DNA of 64,000 nucleotides from Arenicola marina (GCA_964019135.1 OZ025248.1:30187670-30251669), one strand, 5' to 3'; positions 1-12,280 are shown, counted from the first letter of the stretch. Notes: generated by a model not told the origin, from the sequence alone. Made by a program: numbers and translations.

Positions 1-305
1 GAGCCAGTCGTCTACATGTTTCGGGGAATAGTAATTAAATAGCCTTTCTTGGGGTGGGCATCCTAAATTTCGATCGGTCGGTCGGGTCATGAGACACATA
101 CACGTTAATAACGACGCTGTGAGGCCGAGTGCGGCGATAGGCGAGCCAGTGACATCCTGGTGCGCCTGGCAGGTTGCGCGGAAGCTAACTGTGACCAATC
201 ATCGGGGAATATGGCAGAGGACTCCGAAACCCGCGCTTTATAAACCAGGGAAATATGTAATAATAACCAAAAGATTTGATAGAGGAAAGTGCGGTTTGGT
301 GCACT
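1..305. other. Left edge, no recognisable gene
   Basis: Unique-looking sequence before the first transposable element. A 72-codon open frame at 89-307 has no recognisable domain and runs into the terminal repeat of the next element, so it is not called. Confidence 0.5.
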
Positions 306-2313
306 GACAAATGTAACATCGCCTTCAAATGTAACAAAATATGTCCCTCAAATGTAATATAACGTCAACCGCAATTGTAAAACAGGTTTTCCCTCTAATG
401 TAGTAAACTTTGTGAATCACAATTGTAACAACCGTTTTTCCCTCTAATGTTACAATTTCCAAACCCGATTTAAAAGTGCTACGGAAACAAATACTAAGGG
501 CCGATTCGGGCTACGAGGTCTCGAATAGGGATACGTTTGGCAAATCGGCACCCGGTGTGTCAAATTAGGATACGAGGAGTCGAATATTGATGAAAATGAT
601 CCCATCAGGATCAGAAACATCGTATCGGGATATGAAGGATCAAATCGAGATCGGAAGGTCCATCTGCATCCTATGGGTCAAATCTCTATCTGTCGGCCTT
701 AATCAGGTTTCTAGGGGTCAATCTTGATCCGACGGGTGCAATACAAATTCGCTGGGTAAATCCGGATATTAGGGTTCACATCTGGATCTTAGGGCTGTAA
801 CTGATCATTAGGGGTCAAATATGGATTATAGAGGTATAATCCGGATCTGAGGGGTTAAATTTGGGTCCGATGGGTCTAATCCGGATCAGATGGCTTCAAT
901 CTGGATCTCAGGGGTCCAATCTTGATCTCAGGGGTCTAATCTGGATCTCAGGGGTCGAACCTGGATCTCAGGGGTTCAACCTGGATCTCAGGAGTCCAAC
1001 CTGGATCTCAGAGGTCGAACCTGGATCTCAGGGGTCTAATCTGGATCTCAAGTCAAATCCGGATCCGAGGGTTGAATCGGGATCTGAAGGGTCAAATCGT
1101 AAGCTGAGGGGTCAAATCGTAATCTGAAGCGTCAAATCCTGATCAGAAGCGTTAAATCCTGATCTGAAGGGTCAAATCGGGATCTGAAGGGTCAAATCGG
1201 GATCTGAAGGGTCACTCGCGATATGAGGGGTCAATCCGGATCGTATAGGTCAATCTGGATGCCAGGTTTCCAATTTGGTTCTCACAAGTCCAATCTGGAT
1301 CTCAGGGTTTAGTCTGGATCCGAAGGGTCAAACATGGATCTCAACGGTCAAATCCGGATCTTAGGATCAAGTCGGGATACTAGAGTCGAATCAGGATCTG
1401 AAGGGTCAAATTGGAATCTGAAGAGTGAATCCGGATCCTAGAGATCAAATCGGGATCACAGGAGCGAATAGGAATCTGGCGGTCAATCTGGATCCTAGGG
1501 GTCCACTCCTGATAGTAGGGGTTAAATCGGCATCGGCCTATCACTCGGTCGATACTGAATGTGGAGAGCCGTAGTCGGTCTTAAAATGTTCAAGTTGCAC
1601 CTATCTGCCTGATTTTCGTCATCCCTTTCAAGCAACGCTTGACAGTCTCGTATATATATCACTCGGCCAAGTCTCACAGCCGTAGCTGTTGAATTACGAC
1701 CATGAGAGCTGAAACACACAAACAAATCAAAAGACGAATTTACACATCTTAAAACTATACATAATATATTACTGAAAGCAGTTTGACTCCTGTCAGTGAC
1801 AAGTTACACGACGCGAGAAAGTACGTTGATGGTACATGTAAATAGGTTACATTACTATTTGGTGTATGCTACATTACTTTCCATATTCTACTGGTAGTTG
1901 CTTGAGTCAGATATCCTAATACGTCTAGGCAGAGTCGGGGGCTCCCGCATCGGGTCCTTACAACTGCATATACGTGCGATGTGATCTTACAGTCTGAACA
2001 CATCGTAAAGCGCCCGTCCATCAATTAACGACAATCATAATTAGGATCACAGATCAGCCATTCAGAAACGTGCGAAAAGGGATTTATAGCACATGCGAGT
2101 AGACATAAACAAATGCACCTTTTACATTTGTTTCCGGTGCACTTTTAAATGGCATTTTGAAAATTGTTACATTAGAGGGAAAAATGGTTGTTACAATTGT
2201 GTTTGACACCGTTTACTACATTAGAAGTAAAAAAGGTTTTATATTCGCGGTTGACGTTTTATTACATTTGAGGGAAATCTTTTGTTACATTTGAATGCGA
2301 TGTTACATTTGTC
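306..2313. mobile_element. Long-TIR DNA element (about 2.0 kb), non-autonomous
   Basis: Both ends start with the same sequence read inward (GACAAATGTAACATCGC). The inverted match continues about 160 bp (306-465 against 2150-2313), including the repeated motif CCCTCTAATGTARTAA. The interior has no transposase-like frame; 620-1520 is a 20-bp tandem array. Long TIRs without an obvious transposase fit a non-autonomous Mutator-like or foldback element; the superfamily is inference. A broken piece of the same end sequence lies at 3649-3725. No convincing target duplication was found. Confidence 0.75.
620..1520. repeat. 20-bp tandem array inside the long-TIR element
   Basis: Imperfect head-to-tail units with consensus close to GGGGTCTAATCTGGATCTCA repeat about 40 times. 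They are tightest at 890-1060 and more diverged on both sides. An 88-codon open frame at 861-1127 is a by-product of the array. Confidence 0.85.
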
Positions 2314-2518
2314 CGAAAAAAAGTACTACCTTTATGTGTAACCGGTCATAGTTTTTGTGTTAATTATGCACGCTAAGGCACCCCATAGTTCACCGCAATT
2401 GTAGCGTCAACAATTTAATGTGTCCTGATTGGTCAAGGTTTTGTTTACTGTCGCCATAGCGACGTCTGACGTCAAACCGCGCGTCTTTGTAAAAGTCATT
2501 GCGAAGTGTGGCACCGAC

Positions 2519-3192
2519 TAGGGCCTCGTTCGCAAGCGACCGTTAGTCGACTAATGGTTGACGATTTGGCTGCCGAACGGTGATTTGTCCAACCATCTAG
2601 TCGACCAGAACGAACCATGCCGCCACCCACGGTTCCTCTGGTCGATTGTCGTCCAAGATGGCGGAGGGAAATGAGCAGTAAGCGGTGTTCGCGTCATCTT
2701 TGTGGCGTATACTTGATCTGTAACTTCGTTTGCAAGTTGATATCCATTTAAACGAATTAAAATATAGCATGGTTCATACGTAATTGCTTATTTTGCCAAT
2801 TTATCATGTTTTCGTGCTAAATGTTCACATGATCGAACTAACTGTACGCTCGTTTACAGTATCCTTATCTCTACTGTTTTGATTTTTGTTGGGGGGGGGG
2901 GGGTCGTTGGTACTCCTTCGGTCACCTAGCCGATACAGTGTGGCTCTAGCCAAAGAACACAGGGTAAACTGTTCTTTGTAATACAATACAGTGACGATCC
3001 AGAATTTTGCACAAGAGGGTCAGGACACACGGCGGTTAAAGGTGCTTGTTATTGGTGTTATTTCCGCCATGAGACCGATTGTCAACCCTTTTCGACTATC
3101 CCGCGTTCGGCATTAGGCTGGAATGCGCAGGCGCAATGGCGAAATCTAGGTCAAGAAATAGTCGACTAGCTGTCGCTTGCGAACGAGGCCTA
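2519..3192. mobile_element. hAT-like MITE (about 0.67 kb)
   Basis: Inverted ends of about 33 bp: left reads TAGGGCCTCGTTCGCAAGCG and the right end reads TAGGCCTCGTTCGCAAGCGA on the other strand, followed on both sides by the GTCGACTA motif. Flanks GGCACCGA (left) and GGCAACAC (right) are a possible degraded 8-bp duplication. There is no transposase frame; the 63-codon frame at 3079-3270 crosses the right end. A poly-G run sits near 2890. The hAT assignment rests on the TAGGG-type terminus and is tentative. Confidence 0.7.
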
Positions 3193-5290
3193 GGCAACAC
3201 GTACGAGACGATTCGTAATCAACTTGCTATATTCTGTCCGTCGACCAAAGACCTACAGGTATTCATATGAATTATTAAATCGAGTGATGTAAGAATGTAT
3301 TGATGCATGTGTGTTGTATGTTTAAAGTGGTGTATATTTGAGTAATATTAGACAAGACTTCAGTGAATCAAATGACTGGAATTAATTCTAATGTGTGCAT
3401 AATCAGCGTGATTTAATGTTATTGTCACGATGTGCGCGTGGAATGTAATGTGCTATATTTTATTATTATTAATCACTGTACCTGATCAATATTCACCTAT
3501 CGCTTTGTTCTCTACAGGTGGAGCTGTTTTCTTTTTTTGTTATTTATATTTCAATAAATAACCCGATCAGCCAGATTAGAGTTGGTGTGCTGTATGTCCA
3601 AACCCACCCAGGGAACCTCGTGAAAATGGGGTTTCTATAAGCGGCAACATTACATTAGAGGGAAAAAAGTTGTTACAGTTGCGGGCTTTTACATTAGAGG
3701 GAAATTGTTACATTTGATGGTTTAACATACCCCTTAAGCGCACATCGAAACTGCTCCACTTTAATGCCACTGCTTTTACTTGTCCACAAAGTGTGTTGGA
3801 GCAATCATGGTCAACAGAAGGATCATTTATTAATTTTGTTTCATTCTACCAAATATTGTCTTAAGTAATTGAGTCTTTTAGAATTAGCATCAAGTTTGCC
3901 CGAGGCACTGACTCTACTAGGCGGCAAATGACTGGGTCATAACTCCGAGATTGGGTCATATACCGAGATTGGGGTGGAGATGAGGGTGACATAGGCAGCT
4001 ATAGGGGTGAGGTACTTCAGGCGAGTGCGTGCCGCGCAAACGGATGGGTTGTCTTGACACCTTGGATTCAACGTTTGATGCATATTTCATGTGCAGCAGT
4101 GGTCCCGTCAACTGCAGGGAATGCAAGGTTTTGGGGTGGGTGGGTGAAGGAGTGTGCGGGTTAGCGGGTGGGGGAGGGAGAGGGCTGGGTCATGCCTAGC
4201 GGACACTGGGACACCTGGCCCCCAGAATAACCTGCAGCAAATCTCCAAGCACTCCGGGCTTCAGGGGCCAGGATGCCTTTCCCTGATGTCATTGGTCCTA
4301 CCACGCCCCATTCCCAGACCTCTACCCCCCATATTGATACACCACCCACCCACCCACCCACCTGCCGCCAAACCCACCGCCCTGCGTACCCGGGGGGGGG
4401 CACTACATGTAGTTGGCTATACACATATGTGCCGCCCAAATGACCCCTTTTTTCGCTTGTTTTCTCTCTTTCCTCGCAACAGAAACGTGCTTTTTCTCTC
4501 AATGCGCCTATCTGAGACTCAAAATTTCTCTCCATCCCCAAGGAAAGAAATGGTCCATATGAAATGGCTTGCATAACAAACATACAACTGACCAGAAATG
4601 CTTACAATGTTTGTAAAACCTTATCCATACGGACACTACTGTGTATGCCGTAATAATAAACCTCTATATACGTTGCATAACTTTCAGCGCCTAATTTGGA
4701 TGCCATCTTTTCACCAAAATACTCTCTCACGAGGACCTAAAAATCCGCCCTTTTCTCTCGCTCTCCATGTGTCATACATACCGGCCCTCTCCGTTAAGCT
4801 TTACGCCCCTCCACACCGCCCCACCCCCTCACACATACCACCCTCAATGGATAATATCGCCCAGACTCCTCAACTCGATCATATCCAGAGCCCCCCTTCG
4901 GGCAACTAGTTCATGACCTTGACCTTTGAACCGGCACCGTTCCATTCTCTGTTCAACCCCTTCGGCTTACTAAGGCGAAAGATATCATCGAAACTGTTAT
5001 TTTCCGTATTCACACCCCTGCCCTAACCCCCCCCCCCTCCTCCCCCGCCCCCAGACACGCCTCCACCTCACTGCCTTCCCTACACCTCCCAGATTAAAGA
5101 TGGCGTGTGAGGGCAGCCCATACATACATAATGACGGCAACCCTTGTAAGGTAAGCAGTTTTATCAGCCTATTGACTCAGCGTGGAGGCTTTTAGTCCGA
5201 TTGCTCTTTGACACGCAAGCGTCATTCTGGGGGAAGGTTTCCCTTCTATTTATATTCTCGAGTTGAAAGAAATATATTTATATATATGTA
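3193..5290. other. Non-genic stretch, C-rich and low-complexity patches
   Basis: No conserved exon was recognised. Open frames exist on both strands at 4154-4583, but they overlap antisense, contain CCCA/CCACC low-complexity sequence and match no known domain. Poly-C runs lie near 5027-5045. Confidence 0.5.
3649..3725. repeat. Fragment of the long-TIR element end
   Basis: Contains two copies of TTACATTAGAGGGAAA and TGTTACATTTGATGG, the same motifs that build the TIRs of the element at 306-2313. No matching partner end was found nearby, so this is a solo or truncated end. Confidence 0.65.
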
Positions 5291-5310
5291 GGCCTACCTT
5301 AGCTCTAGCT

Positions 5311-5610
5311 CTGACATCAAAACCGCCACCAAGGTGAAGGTTTTGAATAGCACAATACTTTTCAACGTAGAAAACAAGCATGGCAGCGTATGCAAACTGA
5401 ACTCGTAAATGGCTTGTATTTTACATGTTAGTGGATATTTCGACTTCAGAAAAGGCGCCGGGAGTAAGCATACAGTTTCTAGATTCCAAAAAAGCTAATA
5501 TTGTAAACATTAGTTAAAACATTTTGCGCCGGGAGCTTTCAAGAGGTACTCTACATTAAAAAGTGTTGTGCTGTTCAAAACCTTCACCTTGGTGGTGGTT
5601 TTGGTGTCAG
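5311..5610. mobile_element. 300-bp palindromic MITE
   Basis: The left arm begins CTGACATCAAAACCGCCACC and the right arm is its inverted copy ending GGTTTTGGTGTCAG. Arms match for about 65 bp. An imperfect 20-bp direct repeat (CTACCTTAGCTC then TAGCTCTG or CAGTTCTG) lies at 5293-5312 and 5613-5632, resembling an unusually long duplicated target. No coding capacity. Confidence 0.75.
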
Positions 5611-5997
5611 AACTACCTTAGCTCCAGTTCTGTACCAATACGACGGGCCATAGTCGGACACGGGCCCCAGTGTCTAATTTTACCCGTCCTATAGGGGCTT
5701 CTATCTTAGGGCGTGTTCCATTTACATGAAGCCAAAACCGGTTTGCCGAACTGAATGTTCGACAGGAGAAGAACTGAAACTGGTTTTCTCGAAACCGTGA
5801 AGCTATATCGAGAGAGCTGGTTTGACGGTTTCAGTTCCCTGAAACTGTCCGTTACATACACATACACCATAGTTAATCATACTACGCATGCGCCGAGCAG
5901 AAAACACCTAGAAATTTGTGTCTCGATAATTTGTGAATTACATAGAGTAGTAACGACGAGAACGGAGTATTAACCTATTGAACAACAAGAAAGAGGT

Positions 5998-6102
5998 ATG
6001 GAGAATATCTGGAAAGTGGTAGAAAGGAAGCGGAAAGACAGAAACAGCAGCAGTTCGAGCGGAAATAGTGTCACCACACCGGCAATGAAGAAGGCTAACT
6101 AG
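5998..6102 (+). CDS. Short leader ORF of the LINE, in frame with ORF1
   Basis: A 34-codon frame opens at ATG 5998, ends at TAG 6100-6102 and is in the same frame as ORF1, which starts six bases later in the context GCCGCCATGG. It is rich in Lys, Arg and Ser. Either it is a true upstream ORF of the element, or ORF1 once began at 5998 and the TAG is a later mutation. The strong start context at 6109 favours an independent ORF1 start. Confidence 0.35.
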   Translation: MENIWKVVERKRKDRNSSSSSGNSVTTPAMKKAN

Positions 6103-6108
6103 GCCGCC

Positions 6109-6942
6109 ATGGCACAGAGTGTGCAAGACACAGACGACTCAGGCGACGTGTACAGCCTGCAGGGTGCCGACTCAGGAGACACAAAGGTAATGCTCACTTC
6201 TATTATGAGCTGCTTAAAAGACGTGAAGGGCGAGCTACGAGCGATACGCAACACACAAAGCCAGCTGCAGTCCCAGATGACCGACATACACCAGTACCTG
6301 GAAGGAGTTGAGTCTAAGATCGACTCCTGCACGGCTGCAATTGACATCCTCGATACAAACTGCAACGAGCTCACAACAAAACACGACAGCATGTGCGGTA
6401 ACATCAACAAACTAACCATAGCGCTCGAGACGAAAACGAAAGAAGTGGACAGAAAGCTGGCTGAACAAGAAGATCGATCCCGTCGAAATAACTTGATATT
6501 CTATGACATACCAGAAGAGGAAGGAGAAGACTGGGATAAAACAGAAAGCAAGCTTCGAGATCTGATGAAGAACCATATGAAAATCGAGACAGCGATGGAC
6601 CACACGGACATTGTCATCGAGCGAGCCCACCGTCTCGGAAGGAAGGGGCCCGGACGCACAAGACCAATCATCGCACGTTTCCTCAACTGGAAAACAAAAT
6701 CCAGCATCATGGCACAGGCAAAAACACTATCACGGGATTCACCAGTGAAACTCTCAGAAGACTACAGCCCCCTTGTGCGACAACAAAGGAAACTGTTATA
6801 CGCAAAACTCAAGGAAGCAAGAGACAAAGGAAGCAGGGCGTCCATGAGTTATAACAAGCTGTACATTGACAAAAAAGTTTACGCGGTCGACGACAACAAC
6901 AAAATTGTGCAGCAAGGCGGGAGGCAGGGCGAGCGGCAATAG
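6109..6942 (+). CDS. LINE ORF1 protein (coiled coil + RRM-like)
   Basis: Intact 277-residue ORF1. Residues about 28-120 are a long heptad-rich coiled coil, expected to trimerise. Residues about 122-205 contain SRRNNLIFYDIPEEE and the IVIERAHRLGRK motif, typical of the RRM-like core and flanking region of L1-type ORF1 nucleic-acid chaperones. The basic C-terminal part (PLVRQQRKLLYAKLKEARDK) matches the C-terminal domain of the same family. The product would coat LINE RNA in the cytoplasm. The ATG at 6109 sits in a near-perfect vertebrate-type Kozak context. ORF2 follows in a different frame and is broken, so this copy cannot transpose itself. Confidence 0.85.
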   Translation: MAQSVQDTDDSGDVYSLQGADSGDTKVMLTSIMSCLKDVKGELRAIRNTQSQLQSQMTDIHQYLEGVESKIDSCTAAIDILDTNCNELTTKHDSMCGNINKLTIALETKTKEVDRKLAEQEDRSRRNNLIFYDIPEEEGEDWDKTESKLRDLMKNHMKIETAMDHTDIVIERAHRLGRKGPGRTRPIIARFLNWKTKSSIMAQAKTLSRDSPVKLSEDYSPLVRQQRKLLYAKLKEARDKGSRASMSYNKLYIDKKVYAVDDNNKIVQQGGRQGERQ

Positions 6943-7062
6943 GACACTGGCCGGGGCCCGGAAGGAAAACACGCAGCTGGGGAATACCATGAAAACCTAG
7001 ATTTCCTGTATTGGAATACTCAAAGACTTTCAAATTGCAGAAATAACCCAGCTGCTACATAA

Positions 7063-10000
7063 CATCTGGAGCAGTTCAATGTTATAGCACTGGCGGAAAC
7101 ATGGACTAAAAACGATGAGGATATATCTGATTTACTGAACGGATATCAGTGTTTTTGTGTTCACGGCACGCGAAGATCCAGGTTCGGTCGTAACCCAGGA
7201 GGTGTCACTCTCTTTATACGTGATAACGTTTGTAAGTACTTCAAGTTATTGAAAAAGAGTGAATACGGTATATTCTTTCTTCTGGATAAGTGTTACTTAG
7301 CAACTGCAAAACATGTTAGTCTGTGCTTTTATGTACATACCGTGTGAAGATTCTACCTTTTACAATAATAGAGATGAGGAAAACGGTATCACTGAATTTC
7401 AGGAAGAACTGACAAGTATTATAGTAGAAAACGACGAGTGTTACGTTTTTTTAGCAGGGGATTTTAATGGACGAACTGGGGAATTGCCAGACTACATTAT
7501 TGACGATGATGTTTCATTCTTTCCAAATTGTGACTGGTATACGGAAGACACTTTTGACATTGATCGTAAATCTAAGGATGAAAATGGTCGTGTGAATAAG
7601 TTTGGTTTATCTCTAATCGAAATGTGTAAAACAATAGGCACACATATTTTGAATGGTAGAACAAGAAGTGACCCAAACGGAGAATACACATTCTGTTCCA
7701 CTAATGGGTGTAGCGTCGTAGATTACATGCTGGCATCGACTGAGATCTTTCATAAATTTGACTTCAGGGTCGGTTCGATCGGTACATCAGATCATTTTCC
7801 CATAGAGGCAACTATTAAATGTATTGTAACTTCTAAAGTTGACAATGACATCAGTCCTACCGAGTACGTACAGTATAGGTGGAAAGAAAATAATAGGCAG
7901 GAATTCTGTGAAAGCCTCGCGGAGAACTGTCAAAGTATATATAGTACTTTTCAGAATGCTGTGGCTGAAAATAATGTTAACAAAGCAGCTGTCATAATTG
8001 GTGATGTCATAACGCGGGCAGCAACGAATATGAAAAAGCAATGTGTCTCGCGGACAAAAATAACACGTACATGTGAATGGTGGGACAACGATTGTGAAGC
8101 AGCTAAGAGAAGAAAAAATAGTGCATTGCGTTAATTGCGACAAGAAAGGACCGATATCAACCTGAATGTATACATAAGAAACAAGAAAAGCTTCAAGGAA
8201 TTATGCGGCGTTAAGAGGGAGAAATTTAAGAAAAGAATGTCAGAGCGTTTATTACAAGCCAAGGATAACCCCAAGGAGTTTTGGAAATTGGTTAATAATG
8301 TAAATAGCATTAACGCGACTGCTCATGAGATTCCTGTGGAAGAATTGTATAACCACTTTAGAGATTTGTTAAATATAGAAGGTAACGTCGATGAGGACTT
8401 CAAGGCATATATTGATGAGTCATTAGTCAGTCACGACCAGAACTGTAGCGCTTGTGAAAATGGTATCGAAGAGCTAGACTCTGAAATAACGAAAGATGAA
8501 ATAATAGGGGTTGTGTCAGAACTGCCTGGCGCGAAATCACCTGGAATAGATGGCTTGATGTACGAAGTTTATCGTTACGGGATTGATACGCTAATTGATC
8601 CGCTTGATCAGCTATTTAATCTTATTTTGTCAACTGGCAAGTTCCCTGAAAAGTGGACGCAGGGGCTTATAAGCCCAATTCATAAGAATGGCCCGAAGAA
8701 TAATGTCAATAATTATAGAGGTATTACATTACTTTGTACAATCGGTAAAGTGTTCACAAAAATATTAAATAATAGGCTTATGCATTACGTTGAAGAGAAT
8801 AGTAAAATCGGTGAAGAGCAAGCAGCTTATGGAAAACATAGATCAACCGTTGACCACATCTTTACTTTATATGCACTGGGTCAAAAGTACTTATCTAAAA
8901 AAGGAGGTAGACTTTACGTCGCATTTATTGATTTTAGCAAGGCGTTCGACTCGATCCCCCACATGCATTTATGGTTTAGGCTAATCCAAAGGGGAATTCA
9001 TGGTAAATTCCTGGACGTTCTGCGAAATATGTATTCACAGGCGAGGTCGTGTGTTAAGACACGGGAGGGACTGTCTGAGTTTTTCAATTGCGTAACTGGC
9101 ACCAGACAGGGGTGTATGATCAGTCCTGTTTTATTTATTATATATCTTGATGAACTGATTCGAATGTGTGAAACAGCAGGATGCGTAGGTATTTATATTG
9201 ATGAAGTATGTCCTAGCATTATTAAACTTGCATATGCAGACGATATAGCATCGGTCAACGATACAGTTGGAAGGCTTCAGAAACAACTTAATGTCCTTGA
9301 ACAGTTCTGTAACCGGCATGGTATGAAGTCTAACTTAACTAAAACTAAGATCATTGTCTTCCGTAATGGTGGCAAACTCAGAAGTAATGAAAAATGGTAT
9401 ATAAATGGAAAACAAATTGAAGTGGTAACTTATTATAAATACCTTGGTTTATTATTTTCATCAAGCCTTAAATGGTCTGTCCCATTGAAAACTCTGAGTC
9501 AGCAAGGAAGCAAAGCTGCCTTGTTTCTCCGTCGCATCCGAGAAAAGTACGACTTACCTGTAGCTATTTTGTGGGAGTTATTCGACAAACTAGTTGTACC
9601 AATTCTACTGTACGGAGCCGAAAGCTGGGGGTTTACTCACAGGCAAGAAATTGAAAGGGTGCAAACGAGATTTTATATCGTTCGCGATCGGCGAATGTGG
9701 TCGGCTGCCCATGAGCGTTTATTATATGATAAAATGTATCAAGTACTGGCTACGAATTGTGTTAGATTATGATAGATCGAGATATCCGAAGAGTTGCTAC
9801 AATATGTTGTCCAATTTAGACCAGGCAGGCAGAACCACATGGGTAACGCATGTGAAGAATTTATTATTTCGCAATGGATTTGGTGTGGTGTGGCTTAGCC
9901 AAAGTGTGGGAGATACGTACAGTTTTATATCTGAATTGAAAGCCAGACTGTCTGATATTGCAAAGCAAACTTGGATAGAAGAGTCTCAAGCTTTAACAAA

Positions 10001-10391
10001 GTTAGATACTTATTGTGAAATTAAATCATTATTAGAACCAGAAATGTATTTACATGAAATTAACCACAGGCGACACAGGATAGCCCTTGCCAAGCTGCGT
10101 TGTAGTAACCATAGACTTGCTGTCGAGAGAGAGAGGGGTCAGACGGAACGAAGCCAAAGATTTTGTTTATACTGTAAGAGTAAGGGAATCGATATATTGG
10201 AAGATGAATACCACTTTGTGATGATATGCGGGTTATATAAAGAACTCCGCATAAAATATTTACCTAGCTTTAGCTTTCCAAGCAAAGTAAAATTTATTAC
10301 ACTTATGCGCTCCAAGAATACTGTATTCCTGAATAACCTAGGTGCATTCTGCTACCATGCAGCAAAATTACACTGTTTAAATCTTAAGTAG
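7063..10391 (+). pseudogene. LINE ORF2 (endonuclease-reverse transcriptase), broken
   Basis: Domains in order: an APE-type endonuclease start with NVIALAETW near 7078-7104 and the DFN motif (FLAGDFNGRTG) near 7450-7480; a linker (CEWWDNDCEAAKRRK) near 8080; the reverse transcriptase with AFIDFSKAFDS near 8920, TRQGCMISPVLF near 9100 and the catalytic YADD at about 9232-9243; and a C-terminal domain with a Cys/His motif (CLYC followed by HFVMIC) near 10160-10230. Breaks: an in-frame TAA at 7060, a frameshift near 7305-7315, a TAA at 8132-8134 between endonuclease and RT, and a frameshift near 9670-9690. The RT catalytic core itself is uninterrupted. The C-terminal layout is like LINE proteins common in amphioxus and molluscs. 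Confidence 0.88.
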
Positions 10392-10731
10392 CGTGCAACT
10401 TATTATGTAAATGTTTGTATATGTGCCATGGGCCCGTGGCCCGAAAGTGCAATAAAGACACACATATATAGTTAATCATAAATATAATGAATGGAGACTT
10501 CTGGACAAAAGTATGATACTAATTTATTTTAAGGACAGTCCAATCGCGGGTAAAAAATGAAACAGACGGCATATTGATACTGGCATAACTTCATAAGCAC
10601 ATGGCCATTGCCAATATACATGCTGAAACTGTAAAGAAATGGAACTATGCGTCAAACCGATGAAACCGGTTTTAAAAATGGATTCGGTTTCCCGTCGGTT
10701 TCAGGTAAATCGAACACGCCCTTAGATGTCT

Positions 10732-12276
10732 ACAGTTGTTTCACATTCATTGGCGGCGCGAAATACCTTGATTATCGCTCGTTGGTATATTTTAGAACAA
10801 ATTAATGCAATTATCAGGGTGTTTACACACAACTTTTTAAAGAACCGACCAGGCCATCTTTGTCATGCCCCATGCACGCCCATACATTTTATGCACTATT
10901 AGTGATGACTGAAAACGGACAGATATATGTACGAAGACATAAAATATATATTCATTAAATAATATTAATATTATTTATTACATGATAGATGAAGGCAAAT
11001 AAAAAAAATCTTTAAATATTGATAGTAATATACTTGTAGATTATTAATGAACACAAAGGAAAGCAAAATCCAAAAGTAGAGAGGAAGGGATGAGGTCGAT
11101 TGAACAGCCTAAACATATGTAACTATATTCTGCGTCCGTGTGATAACCTGCACCCTCGTCATAACGCGATCATGTACGCTGCGAAAATAATACCCCTCCT
11201 GCACCCACCAGTGACCGGTGCAGTTTCCGCATTCGGGTACTCTTACTGACATCTTGTCTCTTGGTTTAAATACCGTGGCTCATCGTTTGGAATCCTCGCT
11301 ATCGGCCATCCGGGGCGCATTATGACGTCAGGGCATTGCATAAGCAGTCCCACCATCAATATTACCGTGTTCTTATGGCGTGGATCAAGTTAGCTGTCAC
11401 TGAAACTTAAAGCTGGACGTAAAGTCCCTCAAGTGAACAATGTGAAGAAGACAGTGCTTCCCTCTCCTGGCACCATATCGTAGTTAAATGATGCATGTCG
11501 TGCTTCAATCTAATGCACCATCTGGTAACGGTACGACGAGAAGATTTCACAGATGGCATCAGAGCTGAGAGGCCACTGCAGGGCGCCACTCACTTGATAT
11601 GTCACAGGGTGGTCTGCGTGTGCAGGATTTGCGATCCAGTTCAGAGAAAAACTTGGAACAATATTCACCTCCCACCAATGGTACCATGATCAAATTTCTT
11701 CACAGGGACCTTTGTAGCACTGCTTAGTCAACGTAAACGGATGTATTTACCAAACCAGTGTTACCGATGACTTAAGACACGAATTAGGAGCTTAATTGTA
11801 CCTGCGCGCAGTGACATAACATGAAAATCTAACATGACAGCTATAGGATATAGGAAATATCTATGAATTGAAACAAAAGGGGGCGTACTAGTTATTTCTG
11901 CCAGGAGATATATAAGCGGCACTTCACGCCCCAATGCGATATCGGTCCTCGTCCAATCGGCCACAAGGAAACAGTTGAACCGTACAAGTTGCTATATCAT
12001 TTTGAGCTGCCAAGCAACCGATTGCGTTATGCATAGGATAATTGCACATGAACGTTTGCTTTATGATATTGCCGTTGCGTTGATGAACTTCATTCGACAT
12101 TCGCTTCTGTCTCTTATGAAATGCGAGTTTCTGGCCGTATCTCGGAAATCCACTACGCTAGGAACCATACGATATTTTGATAAACAAAAAAGCAATGTTA
12201 CTGCCTCTCATGGGCTCTCACGGCAGTACATGCGTTTGTACGTTAGCAAATATGGGGTTGCGTAAATGATTTTAAC
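10732..12276. other. Non-genic stretch
   Basis: AT-rich sequence with only short open frames on either strand. None has a recognisable domain or convincing splice sites. No clear repeat structure. Confidence 0.45.
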
Positions 12277-12280
12277 TTAA

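Larger units (their letters stand above)
5882..10467 (+). mobile_element. Full-length APE-type LINE, inactive
   Basis: The boundaries are set by a perfect 13-bp direct repeat, ATAGTTAATCATA, at 5869-5881 and 10468-10480. The body holds ORF1 (coiled coil plus RRM-like), an endonuclease/reverse transcriptase ORF2, a short 3' UTR with AATAAAG and an ACACATATA tail. The copy is dead: ORF2 has frameshifts and an in-frame stop. Clade is CR1/L2-like by endonuclease and RT motifs; finer placement needs a phylogeny. Confidence 0.9.
5707..10724. mobile_element. DNA element split by a LINE insertion
   Basis: The sequence TTAGGGCGTGTTCCATTTAC at 5706-5725 and the inverted TTCAGGTAAATCGAACACGC at 10700-10719 form a pair of ends with a conserved GGGCGTGTTC core, both followed inward by GAAACCGG-type motifs. 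Removing the LINE at 5882-10467 and one target copy leaves an element of about 430 bp. It therefore pre-dates the LINE. hAT-like from the ends, but no clean 8-bp duplication was found. Confidence 0.6.

Noticed and set aside
4154..4583. Two 140-codon open frames on opposite strands
   Set aside because: They overlap almost completely, pass through CCACC low-complexity sequence and show no domain; at most one could be real and neither has support.
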